From: a virus
Virus record (IMG/VR): IMGVR_UViG_3300042934_000594
Location: 186,001-250,000 of that record
Length of the DNA: 64,000 nucleotides
Strand: one strand, 5' to 3'
Under the pieces are notes generated by a model, which was not told the DNA's origin, did no database searches, and saw only the letters and a list, made by a program, of their open reading frames with translations. Made by a program: the position numbers and the translations under genes. The first letter of the stretch is position 1. Each line of letters opens with the position of its first letter. Shown here in pieces: positions 43,443 through 50,964 of the stretch.

Positions 43443-44846
43443 ATGACTGAAGCAACCCCAGCTGTTGAACGCGGCGTATTGATCGTCCTGGAAGGTCAGG
43501 AATACGTAGGCAAATCCACCCAGCGCGATTTGCTTGCTGAGCGCCTGCGCGCATTGGGCCATGACGTGGTGGTAACCCGTGAGATCGGCGGTACGCCCTA
43601 CGCTGAAAAGATTCGCACCCTGGTCCTGAACACCGACCGCGACGGCGAGCATGTTTCTCCGCTGACCGAAATGCTGTTGGCCTACGCCGCCCGTTCACAA
43701 CACTTGGAGCAAGTCATTGCACCAGCCCTGGAAGCCGGTAAGATCGTTCTGACCGATCGCTTCGTAGCCTCCACGTTCTGCTACCAGGTCTGGCCGTACA
43801 TCGACGGCAACATGCAGCATGGTCTGTTGAACATGTTCATGGGCCTGAACGGTTCGGTTCTGTCGGGCATCATCACCGAAGAACCTCTGGTGTTGATCCA
43901 GACGCTGAACGATGAAGACTGGCAAGCACGCCGTCGTGCCAACAACAAGCCTGACATCATCGAAAGCCGTGAAGTGGAATTCCATGCCAAGGTTGCCGCC
44001 GCGTATGCGCAGCATGCCGGTGCCCCGAACCACCACCTGGTCGATGGCGGTCGTGAAATCCAAGTGATCAACGACGAACTGTTCCAGCTCGTGACTGATT
44101 ACCTGGCCGCCACCAAGATCGTGCGCAAGCAAGCCGCTGAAGCGCGTGCGGCGCAAGCCGAACTGACCGAAGCTGGGATCAGCGACATGCCGCCTGAATT
44201 GGCGGCTCTGATGAACCAGATTCAGATGGCCCAACCCGGTGACGTCCATCCCGGTGTGAAGTCCTATGAGGAAGCGCAAGCAGAAGGCTTCCCGGGCACT
44301 GAAGCGGAATGGGTGACTTACGTCAGCGCCATGCAACAGAACGCTCTGCACGGTGAGCCTGGCAATGGCACCTTCGACCCTGAAGCTGAGCGTCTGATCA
44401 CTGACTACGCCGAAGCCAAGAACCTGGGCTTTGATGGTACGGAAGAAGAATGGCAGGCGTACCTGGCTGAGCAGGGCATCAACTCCACCTTTGCTGTACC
44501 GGTGCAGCAGAAGACCATCCAGGAAAACATCGACGCGTACTACGACCTGGCACAACGCTACGACGCCGACCCTTCGCAACTGACTGAGGGGGAGCGCAAG
44601 TCGGTCGAAGAGTTCCGCGCCAAAGCTAAAGCCACCATGGCTGAAGTGACGCAGGTGGCTTCCACCATCGACAACGTCTCGGCAGTGTTTGCCCCGACCT
44701 TGGCTGAGCTGGGTATGGGTGTGGACGACCTGTCGTACGAAACCGCACAAAGCAAAGGCTTTGACGGCACGCGTGAAGAGTGGGATGAGATGCTGAACAA
44801 ATACGTTCCAGCGGACCTGAACCCTAACGCCGCCGCGGCGCAGTAA
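43443..44846 (+). CDS. tmk: Thymidylate kinase with repeat-bearing C-terminal extension
   Basis: 467 residues. Residues 1-225 are a thymidylate kinase: P-loop LEGQEYVGKST (17-26), the DR-type motif TREIGGTPYAEKIR (45-58), YAARSQHLE (81-89) and VLTDRF (102-106). It would phosphorylate dTMP to dTDP for phage DNA synthesis. The remaining about 240 residues have no place in known kinases. They carry three copies of a 20-residue motif, (S/D)YExAxxxGFxGTxxEW, at 274, 321 and 431, joined by helical acidic linkers. Normal Tmk is about 210 residues. Codons are strongly biased to preferred ones, suggesting high expression. It has its own terminators on both sides. Confidence 0.88.
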   Translation: MTEATPAVERGVLIVLEGQEYVGKSTQRDLLAERLRALGHDVVVTREIGGTPYAEKIRTLVLNTDRDGEHVSPLTEMLLAYAARSQHLEQVIAPALEAGKIVLTDRFVASTFCYQVWPYIDGNMQHGLLNMFMGLNGSVLSGIITEEPLVLIQTLNDEDWQARRRANNKPDIIESREVEFHAKVAAAYAQHAGAPNHHLVDGGREIQVINDELFQLVTDYLAATKIVRKQAAEARAAQAELTEAGISDMPPELAALMNQIQMAQPGDVHPGVKSYEEAQAEGFPGTEAEWVTYVSAMQQNALHGEPGNGTFDPEAERLITDYAEAKNLGFDGTEEEWQAYLAEQGINSTFAVPVQQKTIQENIDAYYDLAQRYDADPSQLTEGERKSVEEFRAKAKATMAEVTQVASTIDNVSAVFAPTLAELGMGVDDLSYETAQSKGFDGTREEWDEMLNKYVPADLNPNAAAAQ

Positions 44847-44855
44847 CAGCATAAC

Positions 44856-44875
44856 GCCCTCCCTTCGGGGAGGGC
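44856..44875 (+). terminator. Hairpin terminator followed by TATGTCG
   Basis: Perfect 8-bp stem GCCCTCCC/GGGAGGGC with a TTCG loop, ten bases after the thymidylate kinase stop, followed by TTATGTCGG. The left flank is AGCATA. Confidence 0.75.
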
Positions 44876-44900
44876 TTATGTCGGCGTACATTGAAAAGAT

Positions 44901-44923
44901 TTTGAGACCTAAATAATCCGTAG
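44901..44923 (+). promoter_or_regulatory. Weak variant of the CTATAT promoter element
   Basis: TTTGAGACCTAAATAATCCG, followed by TAGG. The first ten bases match the copy at 46136, and the TATAT core is changed to TAAATA. It lies 56-78 bases before the secreted-protein gene at 44979. Confidence 0.4.
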
Positions 44924-44932
44924 GAGAGCCGC

Positions 44933-44968
44933 GTGACTATAGGCATCTTAACCCCCATATCCGTCTAG
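44933..44968 (+). CDS. Possible 11-residue leader peptide
   Basis: GTG at 44933 preceded by TAGGAGAGCCGC opens a short frame MTIGILTPISV that stops at 44968, ten bases before the next gene's GTG. A strong ribosome site with no other use is the only support. It may couple or attenuate translation of the gene at 44979. Confidence 0.25.
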   Translation: MTIGILTPISV

Positions 44969-44978
44969 GAGCTTCCCT

Positions 44979-45473
44979 GTGAAACGTTTTGCATTCTTGG
45001 CTACATTGCTGTTGGCTGGTGTTGTTCACGCTCAGGAGCCTTACCAGGCCTTCCTGGACCGTCCTCTCTTTATGTCGGCCTGGCTCCCGGATTCGATTCC
45101 CTGTGTGTTTGACGCCGCCCACAACGTCAACACCTGTATGGCACCGGACGTACCTTTGAAAGTCACCGTGCGCTTGACCACGCTCGATGGCAAAGAACAA
45201 ACCGAGATGTCCTGGCCTACGCTGAACAAGATCCGCTGCCCGAAAAACACCTGTGAAGGGGTGGACGGTTTGGCCGCAGGTTCACTGAGCGATCATCCTG
45301 AGGCTGGCGACAGTGTGTGGATCGTCACCCAGAATTACTACCTTGCCTCCCAGCAGGGCAAAGTGGTGGCGTGGCGTCACGGTAAAGGACCCATGGCAGA
45401 ACAATACCTGGAACCCTTGATCTATAGCGAAACTCCTCGCTTGAAACCCACAGCCTCCTTAACGAGTAACTAA
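44979..45473 (+). CDS. Secreted periplasmic protein, 164 aa
   Basis: 164 residues from GTG with TAGGAG upstream. A Sec signal peptide is clear: MKRFAFLATLLLAGVVHA with cleavage before QE. The mature part is beta-rich and has four cysteines in pairs (about residues 42, 53, 87 and 92) fit for disulfides in the periplasm. The two-base spacing to a membrane-protein gene suggests they act together at the cell envelope, for example in superinfection exclusion or lysis timing. No family is recognised. Confidence 0.7.
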   Translation: MKRFAFLATLLLAGVVHAQEPYQAFLDRPLFMSAWLPDSIPCVFDAAHNVNTCMAPDVPLKVTVRLTTLDGKEQTEMSWPTLNKIRCPKNTCEGVDGLAAGSLSDHPEAGDSVWIVTQNYYLASQQGKVVAWRHGKGPMAEQYLEPLIYSETPRLKPTASLTSN

Positions 45474-45474
45474 C

Positions 45475-45789
45475 ATGCCTTTCTTCTGGTTGGTGGTCTC
45501 TCTACTGATGTGCTTCATTGCTCAGTGCTATTGGCGCAGCCGCTTCCGGTTAGACGGTGGTTGGCGTAATGCGTTTGTGAACAGTCACTGGAAGATCGCT
45601 GAGTGGGGTGTGCCGCAGATCCTGTGTTCCGCGCTGGTGGTCACGTTGCCGATTCTGATCGCCTCCTGGTACGACATCATGACCGTCGCGGTGGCGTACA
45701 TGGGGATCCTGTTTTTCTACATGGCCGGGATGGTGATGACGTACGACACTTTCCTCAAAGAGTTCTACGCCCGCCACCCGATGGAGTGA
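45475..45789 (+). CDS. Multi-span inner-membrane protein, 104 aa
   Basis: 104 residues with three hydrophobic segments: about 3-19 (FFWLVVSLLMCFIAQCYW), 47-64 (PQILCSALVVTLPILIASW) and 69-88 (MTVAVAYMGILFFYMAGMVM). Basic residues follow the first span. It starts two bases after the secreted-protein gene and ends three bases before the next ATG, so the three genes are coupled. Holin-like or exclusion functions are possible, but nothing in the sequence decides. Confidence 0.7.
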   Translation: MPFFWLVVSLLMCFIAQCYWRSRFRLDGGWRNAFVNSHWKIAEWGVPQILCSALVVTLPILIASWYDIMTVAVAYMGILFFYMAGMVMTYDTFLKEFYARHPME

Positions 45790-45791
45790 GC

Positions 45792-46076
45792 ATGGATTCG
45801 CACATTCGTGACCGTTATCGCAAGATGGGGTGTAAGTGGCAATTAGGACAGTGGCCTGTAATGAGCTACTCCCTGCCCTTTATCACCCTGGCGTTTCATG
45901 GACGACCACCCAGAGCCACGGTATTCAATGACCTGCACAACCTGGGTTACGCGCCGTATGGCCCGCTGGTTACCAGCTGCTATGGCTTGAACGTCGATGA
46001 CAACTATTTCTACGAGCTGACCTTCAAGGAAATAGAAGGGCACGCGGATATTGTCCGCATGTCACGTTTTGAGTAA
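45792..46076 (+). CDS. Hypothetical protein, 94 aa
   Basis: 94 residues from ATG at 45792 (GGAGTGAGC upstream, overlapping the preceding stop region). Soluble, aromatic- and Gly-rich, no membrane span. Third gene of the envelope-related trio and followed by a strong terminator. Unknown. Confidence 0.65.
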   Translation: MDSHIRDRYRKMGCKWQLGQWPVMSYSLPFITLAFHGRPPRATVFNDLHNLGYAPYGPLVTSCYGLNVDDNYFYELTFKEIEGHADIVRMSRFE

Positions 46077-46085
46077 CGACATTAC

Positions 46086-46105
46086 GGCCTCCCTTCGGGG
46101 AGGCC
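46086..46105 (+). terminator. Hairpin terminator followed by TATGTTGTC and T-run
   Basis: Perfect 8-bp stem GGCCTCCC/GGGAGGCC with a TTCG loop, then CTATGTTGTCTTTCTTTTT. It combines the TATG flank with a T-run. Confidence 0.8.
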
Positions 46106-46135
46106 CTATGTTGTCTTTCTTTTTGATTGCAAATA

Positions 46136-46159
46136 ATTTGAGACCTATATCCCTAGGTT
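46136..46159 (+). promoter_or_regulatory. Candidate phage promoter (CTATAT element)
   Basis: ATTTGAGACCTATATCCCTA followed by GGTT, 48-71 bases before the gene at 46207. It shares TTTGARACCTATAT with the other copies. Confidence 0.55.
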
Positions 46160-46206
46160 GAAGGATGACAATGTCGTTGGCCTTCGTACCCTTTTGGAGT
46201 GACAAC

Positions 46207-46455
46207 ATGAAACATCTAACTCGCACAACTGACCTGATCGATTCCGTCTTTGGTTTGTTCACAGGGGTAACTCTCTTGGAACAGATCGGTGACGATCACG
46301 TTGAAACGTGCTGGGAGTTATCGAACAACCCTACCTTTGAAGAAACCAATTGGGGTGATGCCCACGAGCAGTACTTGCAAGAGCATCGCAACCAACTGGA
46401 AGAAGAGCTGGTGGAACAACGTCGGGCTTCTTCGCTTAACCGCTTTAACTATTAA
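46207..46455 (+). CDS. Hypothetical acidic protein, 82 aa
   Basis: 82 residues from ATG at 46207 with TTGGAG upstream; earlier in-frame starts would fall in the leader. Acidic, with a helical Glu/Gln-rich second half (YLQEHRNQLEEELVEQRR). It stands as a single gene between a promoter candidate and a hairpin, like an early host-takeover gene. Unknown. Confidence 0.6.
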   Translation: MKHLTRTTDLIDSVFGLFTGVTLLEQIGDDHVETCWELSNNPTFEETNWGDAHEQYLQEHRNQLEEELVEQRRASSLNRFNY

Positions 46456-46463
46456 ACCCAGAC

Positions 46464-46483
46464 GGCAGTCCTCAGGGGCTGCC
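46464..46483 (+). terminator. Hairpin terminator
   Basis: Imperfect stem GGCAGTCC/GGGGCTGCC with a short loop, nine bases after the stop at 46455. T-rich sequence (TTTCTTTTTTGG) follows about 13 bases later. Confidence 0.55.
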
Positions 46484-46778
46484 GCACTGACTCTTTCTTT
46501 TTTGGTAGTGGCACAATGCCACAGGAAAAAATACTGACGTTAACTGATATTATGCGAAGTCCGTAGTGGGACGCTGCACGGTGTTAATCCTTGGGTGCTG
46601 GCGCTACCGAGTTGATCAACACCAACCTTGGCGATGTACCCGGTTTGCCATGACGGGGGAGTCGCAAGTTGTGTTTTATGCACAGCCTACAGCACACAGG
46701 TGAAACTGATCGGGGGTTTGCCCGTGTGCTGTGGGATGGGTATCGAACCCTAGACCTATTGAACAAGGAAAACCCCGT
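46484..46778. other. Gene-poor stretch with structured RNA candidate
   Basis: About 295 bases without a convincing gene. It contains a 16-codon frame at 46516-46566 (MPQEKILTLT...) with GGTAGTGG upstream. It also contains a two-level stem at 46690-46731 (CAGCACA/TGTGCTG around CGGG/CCCG) that would fold in plus-strand RNA. A T-loop-like GGGTATCGAACCCT follows. No promoter element of the repeated type is seen here. Confidence 0.4.
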
Positions 46779-47045
46779 ATGGGTGTTCTGGCCGCTGCGC
46801 TTACTTTACAGGTGATGGTTAGGCTTCTAGCCATGGATCTGCCTGCTACCGTTCCCCCTGATGCACACTACGTTGATGCTATCGCCTGGCGACACGACTC
46901 GCCTGTGCCGTACCTCAATAGCGTACCCGCGGTTGTTAAGCGGATCAGTACGCGTGTCGGTGTGTATCACCCTCTGGTCCCTCCGTCTGTGCAGGATGGA
47001 GTGGGAGGTTGCGCCTTGCTGCACACGCCTAGGGTGCGTGGCTAG
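46779..47045 (+). CDS. Hypothetical protein, 88 aa
   Basis: 88 residues from ATG at 46779 with AAGGAAAA eight bases upstream. A mildly hydrophobic N-terminus (MGVLAAALTLQVMVRLLAM) could be a signal or membrane anchor. The rest is Pro- and Val-rich. Codon use is less regular than in neighbours. Coding status is likely but not certain. Confidence 0.45.
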   Translation: MGVLAAALTLQVMVRLLAMDLPATVPPDAHYVDAIAWRHDSPVPYLNSVPAVVKRISTRVGVYHPLVPPSVQDGVGGCALLHTPRVRG

Positions 47046-47079
47046 CAGATAGGGCACGACAACCTTACCAGGAGCGGGT

Positions 47080-47370
47080 ATGCGAATCTTAATCCTCGGT
47101 GGTGGTGCGTCATTGGGCCTGGCTTTGCGCGATGCTCTCCTGGACACAGCGAGACTCTACAAAGACCTGGCGGTGACATTAGCACCATGCATTGAATGCG
47201 ATTGGACCTTTGTCGAGGGCGTATCGGACACTGGGTTATTGACGACTTATAAGCGAACAGCTAAAGCTCGTTGTGGGCGCCAGTATAAGGCACTGGTTGG
47301 CCCCCAGACCCAGGGATCGAGATCCCACACTACTGAAGGTCCTGCGTCGACCTCAAAAAACCGTACTTAG
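47080..47370 (+). CDS. Hypothetical protein, 96 aa
   Basis: 96 residues with CAGGAGCGGGT before ATG. It begins MRILILGGGASLGLALRDAL, which looks like a Rossmann-type strand-Gly-helix, but the rest is too short and polar for a full nucleotide-binding fold. The stop lies inside the first of two tandem terminator hairpins. It could be a truncated gene. Confidence 0.45.
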   Translation: MRILILGGGASLGLALRDALLDTARLYKDLAVTLAPCIECDWTFVEGVSDTGLLTTYKRTAKARCGRQYKALVGPQTQGSRSHTTEGPASTSKNRT

Positions 47371-47404
47371 AGTACGGCGTCAGAGCCCTCGATGGAGGGC
47401 TCTG
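47361..47404 (+). terminator. Tandem hairpin terminators
   Basis: Two perfect hairpins in a row: CCGTACT/AGTACGG with a TAG loop (47361-47377) and a 10-bp CAGAGCCCTC/GAGGGCTCTG with a GATG loop (47381-47404). The second is followed by TCTATGCCCTC. A weaker AGGG/CCCT hairpin at 47425-47435 precedes TTTTATGCCGTC. Confidence 0.75.
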
Positions 47405-47465
47405 TCTATGCCCTCTTGCGGTTAAGGGATACCCTGTTTTATGCCGTCTGGGTCCATTGCAAAGA

Positions 47466-47491
47466 GTTTAAAACCTATATGACTCAGGTGT
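47466..47491 (+). promoter_or_regulatory. Candidate phage promoter (CTATAT-CTCAGGTGT element)
   Basis: GTTTAAAACC followed by TATATGACTCAGGTGT. From ACC onward it is identical to the copy at 15975. It lies 47-72 bases before a gene with a near-perfect ribosome site at 47538. Confidence 0.65.
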
Positions 47492-47537
47492 AGAAGTTCT
47501 ACAATTTGTATCCCATACCAGGTCCTAAGGAGGACAT

Positions 47538-48044
47538 ATGACTGCTTTGAAACTTCGCCGCCGCGGACACTATTACATCCAGGGTATCGGCTTGATTACG
47601 GTTCCTGCATTAATCAGCCGTAACGAGGAACAAGCCCGCTGGTACTTAAACAGCCGCTTGGACGTAGAACAACATAGCTATTCAGATTCCGCTCATGGCG
47701 GTGCACTGGGTAGCTTGCGAAAGGTGGTGCGTGAGTATGTAGAACTCATCGATCACCCCATGCAAAAGCTTAGGTTCGTCAGAACCAAAGAATCGGATAC
47801 CAAGGCCTTCCCTTTACAGATGGCTGGGGTGTGTTACCGCCGTAGTGGCCGGTACGAATACTTCGTGGTTTCCAACCCGCTCGGCAGCCCTGAACGGGTA
47901 CCGGTAAACAATGATTGGGATGCCGCCCTGGCACATGCCAAAGCGTTACGTCAAGACTTTGTCTGGGCGTACATGGACAAGTACCGCTTTGACATGAAAA
48001 ACCTGTACAAACAACTCGGACTGCGAGGACCTCAACATGTTTGA
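47538..48044 (+). CDS. Hypothetical protein, 168 aa
   Basis: 168 residues with an unusually strong ribosome site (CTAAGGAGGACAT). Basic N-terminus (MTALKLRRRGHYYIQG), then mixed alpha/beta. It overlaps the next gene by eight bases. The promoter copy and ribosome site suggest strong early expression. No known motif. Confidence 0.65.
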   Translation: MTALKLRRRGHYYIQGIGLITVPALISRNEEQARWYLNSRLDVEQHSYSDSAHGGALGSLRKVVREYVELIDHPMQKLRFVRTKESDTKAFPLQMAGVCYRRSGRYEYFVVSNPLGSPERVPVNNDWDAALAHAKALRQDFVWAYMDKYRFDMKNLYKQLGLRGPQHV

Positions 48045-48522
48045 CAACCTGAACACCCAGAAGATCGACGCCACCGTCGCCGCTGGTGAAGTGATTGCGG
48101 TATTGAAGAAAGAAGACCTGGCCAGCAACATCCCAGGGCAGATCGGGGATTGGACCATCCGTGTGGTGACCTCCTCCAACACCGAACTGCGCACCGTGGT
48201 GGCGGTACCGTCCAATGGACGTACCCGCACGCTGTACAACGCCGGTCGCATACTGTGGCTGCGCAACATGGGCTTTAGTGAGGAAAGAGCCAATCGCTAC
48301 TTCCACGCCAGTGCCCAGGTCGCTCACCGCTGGGAAGACGACGTCGCTCGCTTTGTCCTGGACAACTGGGACATGTCGGACGACACCTACGACGCTATCC
48401 GGGCCGCCACCAGTCCTCGTCAGCGGGCTGAGGAACTGGGTGTTACTGTCACCCTGACGCGTCCCCGTTTAAATGCTGCGATGCAAATCCTGGCTAACGT
48501 CACTGAACCCACCCACCATTGA
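48037..48522 (+). CDS. Hypothetical protein, 161 aa
   Basis: 161 residues starting inside the end of the preceding gene, with GCGAGGACC as ribosome site. A beta-rich N-terminal half and a helical second half with many Arg and Asp. Unknown. Likely co-expressed with the genes on either side. Confidence 0.65.
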   Translation: MFDNLNTQKIDATVAAGEVIAVLKKEDLASNIPGQIGDWTIRVVTSSNTELRTVVAVPSNGRTRTLYNAGRILWLRNMGFSEERANRYFHASAQVAHRWEDDVARFVLDNWDMSDDTYDAIRAATSPRQRAEELGVTVTLTRPRLNAAMQILANVTEPTHH

Positions 48523-48555
48523 TCCATCCACCCCCGTACCGTTAAGGAAAATGTC

Positions 48556-49974
48556 ATGGCCCGTAAGACTCCAGCCGTAGAACCAGTTGAAACTGTGACA
48601 ACTGGTGCCAGCAAATTGCGTAAGTACCAGACCGAATACGAGGAAGCTCAGCGTAACGGCTTTACCGAAGACTACGCCAAGTTCGCCAGTCGCCACACCA
48701 GTAAGCTGCGGGCACAAGCCAAAGACCAACGCCTGGTCGATGACTTCAATGCGCGCAATCAGCAGCGCGCTCAGCCAGCGAAGAAGGCTCAGCCTAAACC
48801 GTTGACGCATTCGGCGCTGAACGCCAAGATCATTGACGACCTGAACTTGCTCAAGAGCAATCCTGACCAGGTCTGGACCTATATCCTCAACACGTTCTCA
48901 GACGTGGTGGGGTCGGTGAACGGCATGACCATCAAGGACATCGTCGACTCACTGCCGGCGGTTGAAGACCCTGCGCTGATGCAACAGCCAACCGATGCAC
49001 CGATCAAACAGGACTTCACGCCTGAGGAGCTGGCGAAGTTGGTTGGTGTTTCAGGTTCTGGTCAATTGACCCCAGAACAACTCAAAGAAGCCGTACACCT
49101 GGCGTTCCAGGAAATCGCGGCTCGGCGTCGGGATCGGGTGCGCACCCGCAAGGAAGAGGCGGCAGCACAAGAAAACCTTAACCGCGAGAAGGCTGAGGAG
49201 GAGCGCTTTCAAGCGCGCCACAAACGTCATCCGCTGGTCGAAGGGTTGGAGGTGGCCTTCCTTCAGAACTACACCCCAAGCCTTCAGGACCCGACTTACG
49301 GTTTTGTTCTGCGTACCTTCAAACGCAATGCTCAGCAATACCCACTGTACTACCGCCTGTACGACACACGCAACATGACACGGGGGTACAGGAGTCGGCA
49401 CGAGGAAGAATTGATTGGACGGGGCGCTGAAGCACGGGGTCGTAACCCGCTGTACAACGCCGGTTTACCGACTGGGCGTGACGAGAGCTTTATCGCTCAG
49501 CAGGTGCAAGCGTTGGCGCAGTCACTCTTCGGTGACGACGATTGGGTGTTCCGTGGGATCCAGGTCCACGAGACATTCGAAATGCCAGACGTCCATACCC
49601 GGCAACTCTTCCCACTGCATGACTTTGGTCGGTTCACTGGCCAAATCATCATCGACAAGTACACCCGCCTTAACGTCGGTGCCTCAGCCGAGTCCAGCGG
49701 TTACTACCCCGTAGGTGGTTTCAGCATCGTCCTGCCATTCGACGGCAAGATGCGGCACTACCGCATTCAGGCAACACTGGAGTCGGTGCTCCCCGCTGAC
49801 GTCCCGCTGGGTGAAGGTGACGCACGTTACGTGGCTAAGCGCCTTGCTGAACTGTTGGCGGCAACCGATTCCAGTCTGATCGGTGTGGCCCACGTTCTCT
49901 ACCAAGCTTCACCCACCGGCAACGAAGAACGCGGGATGGTCACTCCCGCCATTGACATCGACATTACCGTCTAA
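48556..49974 (+). CDS. Hypothetical protein, 472 aa, with coiled coil
   Basis: 472 residues with AAGGAAAA before ATG. Near the N-terminus EYEEAQRNGFTEDYAKFASR (27-46) resembles the motif repeated in the thymidylate kinase tail (SYEEAQAEGFPGTEAEW). A charged coiled coil spans about 185-225. The C-terminal half (about 230-472) is a globular beta-rich domain with many aromatic residues. No enzyme motif recognised. The shared motif suggests both proteins meet the same partner (inference). Confidence 0.65.
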   Translation: MARKTPAVEPVETVTTGASKLRKYQTEYEEAQRNGFTEDYAKFASRHTSKLRAQAKDQRLVDDFNARNQQRAQPAKKAQPKPLTHSALNAKIIDDLNLLKSNPDQVWTYILNTFSDVVGSVNGMTIKDIVDSLPAVEDPALMQQPTDAPIKQDFTPEELAKLVGVSGSGQLTPEQLKEAVHLAFQEIAARRRDRVRTRKEEAAAQENLNREKAEEERFQARHKRHPLVEGLEVAFLQNYTPSLQDPTYGFVLRTFKRNAQQYPLYYRLYDTRNMTRGYRSRHEEELIGRGAEARGRNPLYNAGLPTGRDESFIAQQVQALAQSLFGDDDWVFRGIQVHETFEMPDVHTRQLFPLHDFGRFTGQIIIDKYTRLNVGASAESSGYYPVGGFSIVLPFDGKMRHYRIQATLESVLPADVPLGEGDARYVAKRLAELLAATDSSLIGVAHVLYQASPTGNEERGMVTPAIDIDITV

Positions 49975-49982
49975 CCCCAACC

Positions 49983-50009
49983 GGGGGTAAGCAGCGGATG
50001 CTTGCCCCC
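49983..50009 (+). terminator. Hairpin terminator
   Basis: 10-bp stem GGGGGTAAGC/GCTTGCCCCC (one T.G pair) with a 7-base loop, eight bases after the stop at 49974. Confidence 0.75.
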
Positions 50010-50043
50010 TTCCTATCTATATAGGTCAAACAGGAAGAACACC

Positions 50044-50505
50044 ATGGCCGTACATAACCACTCCCTGGACCCAGGATCGCATCCACCTCGGATCGACCCG
50101 AAACATCAGGTGTTGCTTCACCGTGTGAAGACGTATGAAGACATGCGCGCCGGTTTTGCAGCAGCGATGCAGCAGTTTGCAACTAACACTGCGCCCGTGA
50201 CACTGTGTATGAACGACCCCATTCAAGCGCTGATGATTTTCGCTTTAAGTGGCGATAAGACGCGCTACGCGTTCAAACACTGGGCTGTACATCTGCACAA
50301 AGTGACGAAAGGTAAAGTTTCGTTCGTGGGAGCGCGGGAGTTACTCGCCCAATCGATCGGCTACGACTGTTACCTCTCCGCTAAGCAGAGTGAGGTGGAC
50401 TACACCTACAGCAACGCCCGTGGACCGAGCTGCCTGAATGAGCGGTTCTTCCTGAGCGAGGCTGCGCGAAACTGGTTCGCTCGTACTGATGTAAAGATCC
50501 ATTAA
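50044..50505 (+). CDS. Hypothetical protein, 153 aa
   Basis: 153 residues from ATG at 50044 with GGAAGAACACC upstream. His- and Lys-rich, helical middle, soluble. No family recognised. It stands alone between two hairpins. CTATCTATATAGG just upstream (50014-50026) may belong to its promoter, but is a weak match to the repeated element. Confidence 0.65.
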   Translation: MAVHNHSLDPGSHPPRIDPKHQVLLHRVKTYEDMRAGFAAAMQQFATNTAPVTLCMNDPIQALMIFALSGDKTRYAFKHWAVHLHKVTKGKVSFVGARELLAQSIGYDCYLSAKQSEVDYTYSNARGPSCLNERFFLSEAARNWFARTDVKIH

Positions 50506-50516
50506 AATGTCATAGG

Positions 50517-50530
50517 GGGCACTGTTGCCC
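50517..50530 (+). terminator. Hairpin followed by TATGCCGTC
   Basis: Short stem GGGCA/TGCCC with a CTGT loop, then TTTATGCCGTC. The hairpin is weak, but the flank is an exact copy of the common motif. Confidence 0.55.
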
Positions 50531-50562
50531 TTTATGCCGTCACCTCACATTCTGGAATCACC

Positions 50563-50925
50563 ATGACTCACACCGAAGAGAAGTCACCCCGTTGGGCACG
50601 CATCCCTCTGCGCAACCTGCGACTGGGCGACACGTTCACCGATCGACAAGCCGGTCAGGAGTTCACCGTGGTCAGCGAACGTTGCACCACGCCAGACATC
50701 GTGGTCGAGAACGGTAAGCTGCGTGCTGGGGACCGCCTGATCTGCGACGTCTTGATTCTGTCGTATGACCTGGACAACCATCAGAGCCGTGCAGAGCTCA
50801 GCCTGCTGACCCGTGAGCTGACGGTTTTCAACCACGACGGCAGTTCCACCCAACAACCTTATCCAGAAACGGCTCTGACGCGTTTTGCGAGCACCGAGTG
50901 GCTTAAGCTCTGGGATGTTACTTGA
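50563..50925 (+). CDS. Hypothetical protein, 120 aa
   Basis: 120 residues, ATG at 50563. Mixed beta strands with charged loops; a small barrel-like domain is plausible (LRLGDTFTDRQAGQEFTVVS). No catalytic motif. It ends before a long T-run terminator. Function unknown. Confidence 0.65.
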   Translation: MTHTEEKSPRWARIPLRNLRLGDTFTDRQAGQEFTVVSERCTTPDIVVENGKLRAGDRLICDVLILSYDLDNHQSRAELSLLTRELTVFNHDGSSTQQPYPETALTRFASTEWLKLWDVT

Positions 50926-50942
50926 TTGAACGAAGTCGGCGT

Positions 50943-50964
50943 AGAGGGGCTTATAGGCCCCTCT
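50943..50964 (+). terminator. Intrinsic terminator with T-run
   Basis: Perfect 8-bp stem AGAGGGGC/GCCCCTCT, with an outer GGCG/CGCC pairing, followed by GCCTTTTTCTTTTTG. Confidence 0.8.

Noticed and set aside
46735-46800. T-loop-like GGGTATCGAACCCT suggesting a minus-strand tRNA
   Set aside because: No acceptor, D-arm or anticodon stem can be built around it on either strand.
50011-50030. Minus-strand copy of the promoter element (TTTGACCTATATAG)
   Set aside because: Partly palindromic, lacks CTCAGGTGT, and no minus-strand gene begins there.
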